Shown: in pieces, positions 13,391 through 25,840 of the stretch
Layout of the letters: each line of letters opens with the position of its first letter
Numbering within the stretch: position 1 is the first letter of the stretch
Assembly: GCA_027924645.1 (NCBI GenBank)
Contig: BSBN01000242.1
Span: forward strand, 5,766,001-5,830,000
Length of the DNA: 64,000 nucleotides
Reading direction: 5' to 3'
Origin: Cunninghamia lanceolata
Lineage: Eukaryota; Streptophyta; Pinopsida; Cupressales; Cupressaceae
Position numbers and translations under genes: made by a program
Notes under the pieces: generated by a model
The model's input: the letters and a program-made list of their open reading frames with translations, nothing else
Told to the model about the DNA's origin: nothing
The model's database searches: none

Positions 13391-16271
13391 GCATTTCAGT
13401 TGTTTTTTAATTGGGAGGACACATATTATGCAGGCACTTTGTGGCATTCTATAAACAATTCACGTGCTTTGTCTACGCTTCCACATTTTTCATACATGGG
13501 TACCAGGGCAGTTGCCACATTTTTCATACATGGGTACCAGGGCAGTTGCCAATGCTCGGTCATTGCCTCTCTGCCTGCCAAAGCTAAGAAGGGGCCTGAT
13601 CTGGAGGCACCAAAGGAAACCCAGCGAGTGCAGAGAGAAACACCAGAAATTTATGTCATGTCAGCGCATTCGTAGGTTACAGAGGATGTCATCCAGGAAG
13701 TCGCATATGAAGCATGAGCTTAGAGAAAACCCTCAATTAGGTTAGTGTCATGCTCCTATATTAAGACATTGTTTAAATTAAAGATTTAAACATCATGATA
13801 GATAAAAAGTTGCCTGGATGATAATCATAAAATAAACATATATAATATAAATACTATCAATATGAATATTATAATTTAATATATAACAATTATAATAATA
13901 TAAATTTATTATAAGAAGCAATTATAAATAATATTAATAAATATATATATATATATATATATATTCAAATATTCTAACTATAAATATATTTATATACTAT
14001 AAATATAGGCATGTTTCTCTTATAACAAAGTAATTGTAAAGCTGACCAAGAGTCAGCGATCCCTTAGAATAAGACAAAGTATGTGAAGAGATTTTTGGAC
14101 AATGTTTCTCATGATACCAATTGAATATGGCAACGATTAATAAGATGGAGCAATACTTTATAAGCAAACAACAATTATGTTACCCAAAAAGGGTGCGATC
14201 ATATCACAGCCAGCGAATGAGAACAGTCACGTCTCATGGCAAGTAAGAGTATAAATAAGAATTCAGCGAATGGAATTTAAGGGGGGTAAAAATATAATCA
14301 TACGAAAATAGTGAATCGCTGAAAATATTATAAGATATTACAGATTGTTGTTGCTGATCAATATTATTTGAATTGCTATCAAATCTGAGAAGACCACTCT
14401 CGGCGCTGGTTAGACATATGGACGTAAAGCTCGTGCTAGTTCGTTAAGTTTCATGGGAGCTGATTTAACAAACTTCCTCAGGAAACAAACCGGGGGTATT
14501 CGAAGGATTGGTAGAGAATCATTAGAGTTTCATCAGACAATCACATCAAGCTGGTCTATTCCTTAGGCTGCGAATTCATTTAACTACAAAGTATACAATA
14601 TAACCAATAAGGAATCCGTGGAGTATTCAGGTTGTGTCAAAGTTATTAGAAGTTGTGTATATCAGAAACGTGTGAGGAAAAGTTGTGAAATGAAGTTGGA
14701 TTGCTACCATCAAATCACTGTACATCAACAGAGGTAGCTGAGTATTGGTATGAAGAAGGAAACAACTTCATTATTCAAATCTTTAATTTAAACAAATTCT
14801 ATTCGATACTAGCTATTTTGTTGCTATTGTTGGTTGGTATGCAAATGTATATAAGTGGACAATTATTATCTCAATATGTGAATCAAGTGGTAAGCATTAG
14901 ATCAGTATTTTAGAAAATATCTTAGGGGACATTACAGTTAGTTAGACGCTCTATTTGTTTTTTGCATTGCATTGTTTTTTCTCCTTAAGTTTGGTTGGAT
15001 ACATTTGGGAACACCGGGACTTGCACTTGGTTGCATTCCATTGATTCCAACATAGTGTGGATGGGGTAGATTCTAGCTGGATTCAAACCCTGGCTGGCAA
15101 GATAAAACTATGTCAATTTCACTGGGAAATCACACCCTCTTGTTATGTATTATTGACTTTTGTTGGCATTAGTATCATACTACAGGGTTCTCCATGTAAG
15201 CCTGTTGCTCAACCAACCAGTGCACCTCATGTTATCTTTAGTATAAATGAGATGCATTTCTTTAGAAAAAAAATTGCCTGGAAAACTTGTTAGTCTTCCT
15301 GCATACCTTGTTTTATGTTTGGTCTAATCTGAGTTGCATTTATCCAAAAATAAAAAGTAAAGCATGTGTTATTTTTAGTAACATGAAGCCAGTAATTATT
15401 GCTTTTTACAAGGAAATGCAGCAGGTAATACTCTTTAAGACTTACCATAAAATGAAGCCATAACCCCCCACCAGCTGTACAAATCCCCAAATTAAAAAGA
15501 AGTGGAAGAGCAACATACAAACTTCAAACAGCAGCAGAACCAACAGTAATAACACCACCACCAAAACACGTTCATTTTTATGCACATACTCATCAGTCAA
15601 TGGCCTCCATTGGACAAAGAAGTAGGTAGGAGTAGCCTCGGGGAATGGTGGCCTTTCTAACACATTCTTCTTGGCTTCATAACTGATGTGATGACAAAAA
15701 ACAAAAATTAGTGTGTGAAGAAAATGCCAAAAATGTCCCAAAAAAAGGCCATGGTTTACAGAGGGTTCACTTTTGGCATGGGATTTGGACCCCAGATTTG
15801 CATCCATGGATATGCCGGCCAAATCTGGGCCCAAAGTCTGTCCCTTACCCACACCCACGGCAAACCAGACTGTGAATGAACCTAGACCTAGATCTGGGGG
15901 TTTTTCTGAGAGAACCGGTAACAGAGAATTTTTTAATAGCTGTCACCAAATTTTGAGAATCCTTAAACCATGTCTGCATCTTTCCCTTTCCTAGAAACAC
16001 ACAAAAACAGTGTGAAAATTCTCCTTCTATTATCCTTTGGTGGATGTCCATACCCTGTTATAAAGCTCTTGACAGGCTAGTTGTTTGATAGCAAAGGCTG
16101 ACTGACCAAGTTGGACACCTATTTTTTGAGTTCGGTGAAACAGTTTCAATGCCATGTGAGAATGCTCATATATTTAGTGAGCTTCAATGGTAGCATTCCA
16201 GGAGATGCTAAAACTTTTTGAAGAATTGTGCACATAGTAAATACAAATTGCCTCTTAGTGAGGAATGCGCA
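13391..16271. other. Spacer with short tandem repeats, no gene recognised
   Basis: Contains a 34-bp tandem pair (13481-13548, unit with TTTTTCATACATGGGTACC) and an (AT)n run at 13940-13965. On the minus strand near 15460-15700 an open frame ends in a long Leu/Val/Phe-rich hydrophobic stretch preceded by PEATPTYFFVQWRPLTDEY, with a splice-acceptor-like CATCACATCAG before it. This might be an exon relic of a membrane protein but I cannot name a family. Nothing else recognisable. Confidence 0.4.
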
Positions 16272-16570
16272 GATTTGTATTCAGACTTTCAACATACCCT
16301 GTTAAAATTGAAATTGCAAGTGATTGCCATATTATTGTTTAGTCAATCAACTAAGATTTCGGTGACTTGCAAGATTAGACATTAACTTAAAGCAAATTTG
16401 TATTCAGACTTTCAACATACGGTGACTTGCAAGATTAGACATTAACTTAAAGCAAATTTGTATTCAGACTTTCAACATACCCTGTTAAAATTGAAATTGC
16501 AAGTGATTGACATATTACTGTTTAGACAATCATCTAAAATTTCTATGACTTGCAAGATTAGACATCAACT
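16272..16570 (+). repeat. Compound tandem duplication
   Basis: The 60-bp unit GGTGACTTGCAAGATTAGAC...TTCAACATAC occurs twice, perfectly, at 16361-16420 and 16421-16480. A larger partial copy (ATTTGTATTCAGACTTTC through the CAATCAACTAAGATTT region) occurs at 16272-16360 and again, diverged, at about 16457-16545. Looks like replication slippage or unequal exchange. No coding content. Confidence 0.88.
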
Positions 16571-17720
16571 TAAACTACAAATGCACTCATTGAAAAGGTT
16601 GTGTGGATGTTCAAACAAATGCAATTGGGAGGCACAGGGCCAAACTTGTAAACATGCATGACAAGTTCTATAATTTTTTTATATGTATGTTACACTCAGG
16701 CATACACACACATACATATGCATACCTCCATCTTAACATGGATCTTCAAGATGAATCTCATATGCACCAAGAGATAGACAAAAGAATAACATAAAGTGAA
16801 AATCATCAAATTTGCACTTAGTTTCTAATTGGGTACCATGAAAAGGAAGAAATTTAAAATTCTTACCATGGTGTGTATCAATATTTTTTCTTTCTTGTCC
16901 CAGCACATATTATGTATCCTTGCAATGATTATTTTGGCATTTGGATCTACACGAGACATACATAGAATATCCCTTGCAAAGGAATAAAAGACCATTAAAC
17001 ACAAGTTGTGCATGAGCTATTGGAAACAAAGATGCAATTCTAGGACTGTTATGAGGCCTGATGCTTCCAAGCATACTTTCAAGAAGCCATGGCTTGCCGT
17101 AATCCAGAACAATAATTCAGTACAAAGGATATCTTTCTATTGGACTTTATAAACCCCTTATTCACCTCTTCATCTTCAGTAACGTGTACTTTTGCAAGCC
17201 TTGACACACACCATTTGGGCTAAGTGTGTAAGCTTTCTCATGTAATGCCCATGTAATGATGTGTTCATCTTTTTCTTCTTCTACCGAAGTGTCAACATAT
17301 CTAATGGCCTTGACAACAAGCGCCATCACATTTGTCCAGCAATCATCCTTGAGCACTTTTCACTTTACACTCTTCCCTTCATTTTCCTTGGCCTCATTCC
17401 ACTTGTCATTTTTTGTTCGTAACTATTATTTATGGAATTTTTATAACTTTCCCAAGTTGATGCAAGTGTTTTCCAATGATTCAAGTAGATACTAGAATTT
17501 GCACCCCAAAAATTTGTTACAATTGGTTGATAGCTGCAAGTTACAGAGAATTTCTCTTCTGAGATCTCCTAAATGTCTTTCCAAAAATTCCTTAAGTTGA
17601 AATTTAATGAGAATTTAGAAAGATGGTTTGGAATTTTAATGTAGTCATGAGAACATTGTTTTGTTATGTTATGGTATTTTAGTACAATACTAACATAAAT
17701 CTTGAATTTGTTTGATGCAG
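16571..17720. other. Spacer upstream of the WD40 exons
   Basis: No recognisable gene or element. If the WD40 fragment downstream is part of a real gene, this would be intron, and I found no earlier exon here. Confidence 0.4.
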
Positions 17721-18490
17721 AGGCCATATCCATATTCAGATCAGGATGCTGACACTAAATTGCAGATGCACTCTTCTCTTATACAACGGCTAGCCTTAGA
17801 AACAGAGTTGGAGGTTTGTAATTTGAATGCATATTTTGTGATATAAGATAGTGTGAAAAACTGAACAAGAATATTTGTTTTCATTTGTTTTGCAAGGGTT
17901 CCACTAATAGAGTGAATTGGTTATTGAGTAACAAGGAGTGCAATAGGTTAATGTGAACATGGAATTTGGTCAATTGGATGTGTTATGATTTTCTCTCACA
18001 TTGTTTGTTCAATAGTGTGTTTCTACTTTGACATTAGTCATCTGTCCTTGCTCCAAATTCAGTTTTATACAATGATTTTAATTTGTCATTCTGTTAGACT
18101 ATTTGGTGCCTGCTCTCTGGATGGTAAGATAATCTAGTATTTTTAGAGTGCTTAGCTTTCGAAAGATAATCTTTTGCAATTTAGTATTTTTAGAGTGCTT
18201 AGCTTTTGAAAGATAATCTTTTGCAATTTTTTAGTTCATTTTAAGACAGATATCATTGGAAAAATGAAAGGTCTATTACTTGAATAAAGGAAATCATTGA
18301 GTGATATACTTGATCTGGAAACAATTTGAATGGCATGTTTCTTTTTTTTTTTACGGTTCTACTTTCTCAAAAGTCTTTGGATGACATTTAATTGATAAAA
18401 TTCCATAAGCAGGCTCACCAAGGATGTGTCAATGCACTAGCATGGAATTCAAAAGGTTCTCTTATAGTATATGGGTCAGATGATGCAAGG
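17721..18490 (+). pseudogene. WD40 gene fragment, ASG2/WDTC1-like (two exons)
   Basis: Two segments read as exons of a plant WD40 protein. The first, 17721-17813 (93 nt, preceded by TTTGATGCAG and followed by GTTTGT), encodes a stretch with LQMHSSLIQRLALETELE. The second, 18413-18490 (78 nt, preceded by CATAAGCAG and followed by GTATGG), encodes AHQGCVNALAWNSKGSLIVY followed by GSDDAR, which has the H-x-GCVNALAWN-GSL--SGSDD layout of a first WD40 blade. This combination is, from memory, characteristic of the ASG2/WDTC1-type WD40-TPR proteins (DDB1-CUL4 substrate receptors). Both introns keep GT-AG borders. The canonical EGHQG is EAHQG here. No further WD40 exon follows before minus-strand CDPK sequence begins ~280 bp downstream, so I read it as a captured or truncated fragment. 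It could still be part of a gene with very long introns. Confidence 0.72.
18131..18230 (+). repeat. ~47-bp tandem pair in the WD40 intron
   Basis: TAGTATTTTTAGAGTGCTTAG...AATCTTTTGCAATT occurs twice in a row (about 18136-18182 and 18183-18229) with one base difference. It lies inside the intron between the two WD40 exons. Confidence 0.85.
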
Positions 18491-18766
18491 GTATGGTAAC
18501 AAAATGTGTATTTTGTTTTCGTGTTCTTTAAAGTTGTGTACCTGCAAAAGTACAAAATTAGGAATGTTTTTCTGAATCTTTGTGGGTATTCCTGAAATAA
18601 AATTTGATTATTGATTTTTCCTGATTTGGGTGTTGTTGAAAAGGTCATGCTTTTGTGTAGATGGAGGCTTTTGTTCTTGATCACTAGGGTAGGGGATAAG
18701 CATTTGTAAATTTGAAAATCTTGGTGCAAACAATTACAAAATATTTGGCTTTTGATGATTTAGGGC

Positions 18767-19069
18767 ACCAGCCACTTCTTCAGCAGATAAATATTCTGCA
18801 AGTACCTAAAAGCATCCAAAAAACATAATCGCAATGTTCAGAAACCATCATAGATAAAATAACACCCTGTCTAATGTTTATAAGCAAGCACAGCGCAAAC
18901 TCTTTTCTAATAGCAGAGAAGTCTATATGTAGGACCAAAGGCTTGGTACCAACCCTTAATGCTCTCTTCTTGAATTTATTAATCACAGAAAATTGCTTAA
19001 GCCTTGCTCTGATAGTCTCCCCAAGATTAACATTAGGAGCCTTCTTGGCATTTTGTAGCCAAGTATGCT
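18767..19069 (-). pseudogene. Calcium-dependent protein kinase (CDPK) fragment
   Basis: On the minus strand, 19069-18954 (116 nt) is bounded by TTTATTGCAG and a GTTGGT donor. It encodes HTWLQNAKKAPNVNLGETIR followed by ARLKQFSVINKFKKRALR. This is the end of the kinase domain and the autoinhibitory junction of a plant CDPK (known pattern HPWLQNAKKAPNV..GE.V.ARLKQFS.MNK.KK.ALR). After a ~148-nt intron a second exon starts at 18805 (acceptor TTTTAG) and encodes VLAEYLSAEEVAG, the next conserved segment (usually VIAEHLS.EEVAG), but homology stops after 18767 and a stop follows shortly. Kinase core and EF-hands are absent. The intron is retained, so it is a DNA-level fragment and not a retrocopy. 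It resembles the CPK7/8/32 subgroup from memory. Confidence 0.85.
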
Positions 19070-19111
19070 CTGCAATAAAAAGGCATGAAAAAATGCAACG
19101 TTAGCACTAGC

Positions 19112-19330
19112 ACCCTGCCGTAGGCAGGGTAACTGTTGTAATCGCTCGCCAATATTAATTTGGCATTGATATTTGTGCAATGGAAAAAATCAATCTTTTG
19201 CCTATGGTATTTTTATTTTGTTGAATATTGAGACAACGATATTAGCTAAAGATGCTTTTTTCATTGGCTTGTTAGTTTTTTAGCCCATTGGCAAATATTT
19301 TTCTTATTGTTAAAATAGCTATTTTTTGGA
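19112..19330 (+). repeat. Dispersed direct repeat, copy 2 (~220 bp)
   Basis: Second copy of the block at 12902-13110, same orientation. It begins CCCTGCCGTAGGCAGGG, a perfect short inverted repeat. It starts ~43 bp from the CDPK exon border, so it may mark the edge of the element that carries the gene fragments. Confidence 0.85.
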
Positions 19331-22078
19331 AAATAGCAAGACTGTACAATGCATCAAGATTCGAACATCAAAAAGACAGATTTTGGTGTTTATATATTTT
19401 TTCTGCAGTTGTATCATGCCAGCTAATGCCTCTTCAGCAACTGCTGCTGCAGCTTTAGGTAGGGACTGCTGCTGCAGCGCAGCCCTTGTTTTTCTTGTGT
19501 CTTCTCAATATATGTATGTATGCGTGTACATGTGGGTGCTTGGACGTGCATGTAAGTGTAAATGTACGTTTTTAACTAGTAAAAAAATTTAACTGCTGGA
19601 AAGAAATATTAAATATACTGTAACACCTAAGAGTGGAAGTACAAGAGATTCAAAAAAGAATTCTGAAAAAATTGCAAGATAGCATGAGCCAATACAAGAC
19701 TTTGGAAAACAATAGCATTCAAATACACCTGTCCGAAAAATTGAAACCAGTAGCTTAAAACAAAAGCATGCGCTGCAAAGAAGGTAGCTTAAATTAAATA
19801 AACGGCTAATTAAGATAGTAATCATCATAGAATAAACATATTCATTGGGGGTCTATCCATCAAACTTGTCATGGCAGCTGTCTAAACTAGTAATCACAGC
19901 CTGAAGTTTGCAAGCAAAATGTAAAACAATGCCACTTAACAGATACAAGGCAAGCACAAATGTGAGAGGATTAAATCATTAACAATAAATGGACAGCAAT
20001 TATCATGCCAATATGTTTCTAGTCCACTTGTTCCATCAATAATTACCTCCCCATTGTGCACACCATAAGTGAAAATTGTCCAGTTTCATTCATATTCCAC
20101 CTCTTATTGACAAAACCTAGAGTTAAATGGAAGATACTTAATCTATGGCCATGATATCAAAATGCACATAAAGTTTCTTTGGTACTTGCTGGAATGTTAT
20201 ATTTAAATAAATATATCTCCTACAAAGTATGTATAAAAATATACATAACTTTCACAGATTGGGATAATTTTCTTGGACATAACAGGAAATAATTCTGAAA
20301 ATTCAATATGGTACAAATAAGGCACCATCTATTTTAAGTTGATATCTAGTTTAACCAAGTAAAAGAAAAATTCAATTAGAGTTTTATGAACCTGAGCATA
20401 TAGCAATGGGGTGCCAACATATGGCACACATCCCTTTAGTCAATTATATTGGATCTTGTAAATAACTTGTGTAACTAATTATATTGGATAATGAGTCAAC
20501 CTATGTTGTGATTAGTGGTTTACCCCTCCATTATGTTATTAGGAGGAGATCTATATATAAGAGGTGAATATATTTTTAAGGAGATGTGAAGAGTATTGTA
20601 TTTAGTTTGGATCTCATGTTGACGATATAGTGTGGAGTGACTTCTTCTATAGGGAGCATCATGTGGAGTTGCCCTACCTTAAGAGTTTATTCTATGTCTA
20701 AATTTATCAAATATTGGAACGTATTGGCCCATAAATATTTGTTGTGTTGTGTGTTTATTTATATTCTCATTCTTTGTATTATTTTTTTTTATATAAATGC
20801 GGTTAAGGGAATCGATCTCATACAACAAGCATGCCTTGTTGTCACAAGGGTACATAGGTAATACAACAGGATAACATATCACAAGATGAGATAATACAAA
20901 AAGTACAGAAGTTTTGTTATTTTGGAATCTGGTGGAGAAGGTATCAGATACATACAACAAACTGCTTCAGCCACCTCCGACGATCCTCTATTAGTGGGGG
21001 ATCCAAGAAACCAACCACGAATTCACAGGTTTCCATATTTTCCTGAATAAAACCTTCCCAGAACAAAGTAATCACCCATCTCATGTCTACATTCCTATGT
21101 AATTTGTCTGAGTTCGAAAACGCCACCCCAGCTTCCAAAGGATGATCACTTGTTGAAGGAGACTGCATCCAGTGCAAGTGTCTGCAAGTGAGGAGCCACC
21201 GCTCGCTTCATTGTGATTCATGTTAGGCCTTTGTGGCCATGGGCTAGCATAAACTGGGCCAAAAACCTCCCGAGAAAGAAATGATCGTGGAGATGGAGAC
21301 CCGCTGGAACTCTTGGGTCTATAACTTATACCAAGGCCCGCATGGTGTCCTCATTCTAAATTGTAAACATACATCGAATCTAAACAAAAACATCATTGGT
21401 GTCACATGGGCAATTGTAGCCATGAATTGGTGCGAAGCCCATGGGGAGACATGGGAGTTTGAAGTAACGGTAACCATCAATGTAGAAATGGAAGAACCAT
21501 GGAGTTTTATAAACTCAGGTTGAGAAGGAAATAAATTCAACATTAAATACATAGTCCCATCCGAGTGTGTCTACTGAACCAAATGATGAATGTGTGCCTC
21601 TGATTCAAAATTCTAAATTTGTTAGAAGTGCTTATTCAGTGAACTCGCTTGAAGATAGGACAATACTGCATGTGTGGGAGGGGCGATCTCTTATTCAATT
21701 GCCTTGGTGTTGGCATGAAGGAGCAGAGACAGTAAATGTAGAGTTTACATGTGCCACTTATTGGAAAAACCAATAGGAGACATGTGCTATTTGGAAAGAA
21801 AGAACAAGTCTAGGATGGCACTAGTGAGGGCACCAACTAGACTGGGCCAGAAAGGCCACGGTCCAATAGGTTGAGTTTTAGGGGTTGGCGAAGGCATTGC
21901 CTCCACGTGCCCTAGCTAACATATCTCAGATGGTGAGTTTCGCAGTTAGGAGGGGTGGTCCCTTATTTCCTAAAAGGGCCAGGGTCAAGGATTTTGGAGT
22001 AGCCAGTCCTGACGGAATTGCTATTGCTTCTAATTTTGAAAGTGGAGTTTGAGCCTGTGGCTTACTAGTTGTAGTAGC
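19331..22078. other. Spacer, no gene recognised
   Basis: No recognisable gene. A promoter-like TATATATAAG lies near 20551 after AGGAGGAGATC, which may be the core of an old Copia-type LTR, but I found no paired LTR or PBS. Minus-strand open sequence at 20944-21552 could be a further part of the LINE-like element to its right, without motifs I can name. Confidence 0.4.
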
Positions 22079-22640
22079 CTAGGAGCATGTCACTTTAGGA
22101 TATGGTCCAACTTCGGGAGAGCAAGGAGTGGGATCTTTAGGACCCTTAAGGGAAGGAGAGTTGGTAGGAGGTTTTGTTATAGGAGGAGGTGGCAGAAGAG
22201 GAGGGCGCACATCTGAATTGGATGGGGGATGGGTTGGACCATCTTGACCAAGTGGAGAAGTGCCCCGATCTGACTTAACCATATGGAGGTCCATCTTGGT
22301 GTTATTCTGGGAACAGTTATCAGCAACATGTCTACAACTACCACATGAGAGACAGAAGAATTTGTTTTCCTTGACCTCAAGGGATTAAACCCATGTCTTT
22401 TAAGCAGAGCATAGAGTGACCTCTAAAGGAAATCTTTGGATGGCCGCAACTTGGATGCACACATATAAGTATGAGACCTGGTCCAACCTATTGGCAAAAG
22501 ACACTGTGTAGCCTTATGAGTGTTGTTATTGATGGCAACAAAGTCCATCCCACACATCCGTAGGACATGGTGTGCCTTTACCAGAAGTCAAATTGAAGAT
22601 GTGTTGTGGTCCAGTAAGAAAGAATAGAGTAGGCCAAAAT
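22079..22640 (-). pseudogene. LINE ORF1-like zinc-knuckle segment (decayed)
   Basis: Read on the minus strand, this stretch contains MDFVAINNNTHKATQCL, then a frame with NKFFCLSCGSCRHVADNC, a perfect C-x2-C-x4-H-x4-C zinc knuckle, followed by a proline-rich tail (PPLLPPPPITKPPTN). A conserved region followed by one CCHC knuckle and a proline-rich tail is the usual layout of ORF1/gag-like proteins of plant LINEs. At least three in-frame stops and a frame change break it, and no endonuclease or reverse transcriptase follows that I could see. A gag remnant of another retroelement is the alternative. Confidence 0.55.
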
Positions 22641-23300
22641 TACAACTTGTCATATTCTATGTAGGATGACACATCACCATGCCACATCCCACAATATGAC
22701 AATATGGAATTTACAAATATTTACAACATAGGCAATTAAATAATAAATACAAACATAAATAATGCAAGGAATTACCAAGGTTGAGACACCTTAATTCCCA
22801 ACAAGATATAGTCACTAGATTAAGACAGGATTGTTGCACTATAACCTCTATTTAAGCTGATGAAAAGCACTTCCTGCAATAATGGAAGGTGCTGGTATGA
22901 ATATCTGGTTTGTTAAAATTGGTACTTTGAAGATTCACTGATACTATTTCTTAGTTTCAACACAAAACCACAACTATGCATACAGTAGTAACTATTTATC
23001 TCACAATTGATAAGTTTGTTTTAGTTTTTAAAAGAGGTGTGGGTGATCAAACATTTTAGACTGGTGCCTAGTAGGATGAGCTACAGAGTCCACAGTTCAA
23101 CAGAGGATAAGATAAAATAGAAATGAAACATGCACTTTCTGGATACCAGATGCAAAAAATAATAACCAATAAAGAATATACATAGTAATCTTTTATCAAA
23201 ATGCAACCATTCATCTACAACCATAGAAAAGATCATCACATAGCATGTAATGTTTTAAGAATTTGTCATATTCATCTGATCAATGGTTACAGTCATACCA
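22641..23300. other. Spacer, no gene recognised
   Basis: AT-rich sequence without recognisable coding content. The left border of the old Gypsy LTR (next entry) may lie in here, but I could not place it. Confidence 0.4.
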
Positions 23301-24521
23301 CGAAGTGTGGTAAGAGGAAACCCTAGCTGAAACTTAGGATTTCCTTGAAAAATTACATGAGAAGAAGGAGAAGTTCATACACCGATTCTTGAAATCAATA
23401 TGAAACCTTCATAACTTTTATATGCCCTGCTGGAGAACCAAAACCTTTTGTTCTTTGAAACCCTAGAGAGCTCTACACTTTGTCTCTTGAAGAAATGCCA
23501 AAAGATAAACCCTTAGAATGAATTTTGATTTTACCTTTATAGCCTTCACAATTCAGACTTGAGGGTGAAAGAAGTGGGAAAACCCCCAACAACCCCACCA
23601 ATTGCAATAAAAACATCAATTTCGAATACCCATTTCGCATTAATGGCTATCCTGGAAGTTGTTGGCACATTTTCCCACATTTTTTGGATGTTTCTAGATG
23701 ACAGGGAGAGCAAGGAAAGAAAGTCATGCCCCAACAAATTGGGCTTCGGGGGTTGGGCCTCCACCATACACCATGTATTTTGAAGAGGAAGAAAAGAACC
23801 AATTGATCCCAAAATACTTAGAACAAACTTTGAAAATCGCCAGGGGTCGTGCCTTGGACCTTCTTCCTTCCGCTTTCCAAAAGAAAGAAGGAAGAAAAGA
23901 AACTTCCCACTCACCGCCTTCCAAAACACTTAGAAGAACACGAGCCTGCCAAACTTCAGCCATTAGCCCTTCTGTCTGCCTTCTTCCAAAAGGAAAGAGG
24001 AAGAGAAAACCCCCCAATCGCTGAGTCCCACAATACTTAGAAACACTAGAACTCATTGGGCTTTGGCAATCGGACCCTTCCATCTACCACTTACAAATTG
24101 AAGGAGGAAAATGAACCTCTCGACCTCTGGCACCTGAAACACTTAGACACTTTTGAAACTTCGGTGGCCTTCAGCAAATGAGACTTCTCCCTAAACGCAT
24201 GCCCTAAAGAAGATGAAAGTCTGCAAGCCTGACCTCCGATGCCTGAAATACTTAGGCAATTTTGCAAAGAACCAATGCAGATTTTAGAGCCAATAGAGAT
24301 GGCATGATGGAAGGCAGGAACCTAAAACCCCGAAACCCCAGAAAGGTAGAAAATACAAGGAAAACACTTAGAATTTTTTTGACTTAGCTATTTTTTGGGG
24401 TTTCTTCCTTGCATTAGAAAAGGAACAAGGTAGGACTCATGATGAATTTGGAAAGATTAGCATGTTTGGGAAACTTGGCAAGATTTTGCAAATACTTGGC
24501 TTGAAAACATGGGTCCCAATA
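23301..24521 (-). mobile_element. 3' LTR of the old Gypsy element (approximate)
   Basis: The right boundary is inferred from comparison with the young element. Both have GTGGCTC/CTGGCTC...GGGGACGTG next to the LTR edge, and here the LTR would end at ...GGGTCCCAATA (24521), a decayed form of a CA terminus. The left border was not found. Inside, six degenerate AATACTTAG/AACACTTAG boxes occur with CTTAG starting near 23817, 23929, 24036, 24142, 24251 and 24367, spacing ~106-116 bp: a diverged tandem array within the LTR. Confidence 0.45.
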
Positions 24522-24719
24522 GTGGCTCTAGTTGGGGACGTGTGCTAAAAAGTGGCACAATGAGAATCCAAATCTTCGAGTAGACCAAAAAACACCAAAA
24601 AATGACACACAAGAACTGAAACAAAACACCATCACGATCAACAGTGGTCAAGACTGCTCGAGGTCAGAAATAATAGATATAACAAGACTTCATCACAAAA
24701 TTTTGAAGTACCACAATAC

Positions 24720-25835
24720 TTATGAGAAGTAAAGTTTCAGATGTTGTCCATGAGTAGGCAGCTCCATGAGATCTCCTTCCAGAGTCATCAAATGGTAGAT
24801 GTTGAGCTTAAATTTCTCAGCCACTTCATATGGCCCAAGCCACAATGGATCAAATTTACCATGTTTCCTTTTATCCTCAGATTTTGCATTCTAAAGGAGG
24901 ACTAAGTCACCAATCTAAACATCTCTTGACATAGTATTCTTATCAAACAAATACTTCATTTTCTGCTTATGATTCAATTTTTTATCATGTGCAGCTTTTC
25001 TTTGTTCCTCTAACTCAATTAACTACATTATCCTCTGGGACATTGCATCATATTGATATTCTTCTGTGTCTTGTAGCAGCTAATGGACTAGCAGTTCCAT
25101 GTTGATGGGCATCTTCACCACTATTCCATACACCAGTTCAAATGGGCTTCTACTTATGGATCCTTTGAAAGTTATCCTGTCAGCCCATAGAGCATATTTC
25201 AAACTACCATTCCATCTTCTCTTATTTTGATCCAATGTTCTTCTTATGATCTTCATCAGACTTCTATTGCTTGATTCCGCTTGTCCATTACTTTGGGGGT
25301 GATAAGGGGACAAATATACAAGGATTATACCAAACTTAGAACACATGTTCAACATTTCTTGAGACCCCTGAAACACATTGCATTGCCTACCAAAATCCTA
25401 GCTGGCACTCCAAACCTGATTATTAAATTGTTGATCATGAAATCAATGACCACCTTGAAAGTTACATTGTGAGTGGGGACTGCCTCTACCCACTTGGTAA
25501 ATTAGTCAGTGGCCACAAGGATCCATTCAAACTCATTGCTAGATTTTTCTTGTATCTCTCCAATGAAGTTAATTCCCCACTACTGGAAAGGTACATCAAC
25601 TATGAGGGGCAGAAGGGGTGGTACTCTAGAAAACTTCAACTTACTAGAAAACCATTGGCAAGCATCACACTTTCTTATCTTCTGTGCTACATCCTTGAAT
25701 AAAGTTAGCCACCAACACCCACCTCTAATGATCTTATGAGCAGTGATCTTAGCTTTGAAATGTCCCTCACAAATGTCATGGTGACACTCATTGATTACTG
25801 CTTCAGCTTTTTCTTGATCCAAACACTTGAGCAAT
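24720..25835 (-). pseudogene. Old Gypsy integrase, 3' part of pol
   Basis: Minus-strand relic of the same family as the young element nested beside it. Reading from 25835 leftwards: the integrase zinc-binding region (ECHHDICEGHFKAKITAHK and KIRKCDACQW), the core (WGINFIGE, DHPQ-like SPYHPQSNGQAESSN, RSPFELVYG) and a C-terminal tail (GKFDPLWLGPYEV, ELPTHGQHLKLYFS) ending at TAA 24720-24722. The reading frame is broken by several stops and frame changes. The catalytic Asp in the IDF box is Asn (GINF) and VTDNAMCF has become LVGNAMCF, so it is dead. It is interrupted at 25836 by the young element and resumes at 37640. Confidence 0.88.
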
Positions 25836-25840
25836 ATACC

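Noticed and set aside
15442..15858. Minus-strand frame with a long hydrophobic tail
   Set aside because: A possible membrane-protein exon, but I could not match it to any family and there are no supporting neighbouring exons.
16361..16480. Regularly spaced repeats resembling a CRISPR array
   Set aside because: Direct 60-bp tandem pair without unique spacers, in a eukaryotic genome.
20551..20860. Possible Copia LTR with a TATA box
   Set aside because: TATATATAAG and the layout are suggestive, but no second LTR, PBS, polypurine tract or target duplication was found.
23546..24083. Overlapping frames on both strands of about 75-127 residues
   Set aside because: They fall within the old LTR and its CTTAG tandem array. 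Low-complexity Lys/Arg/Pro composition explained by the repeat.
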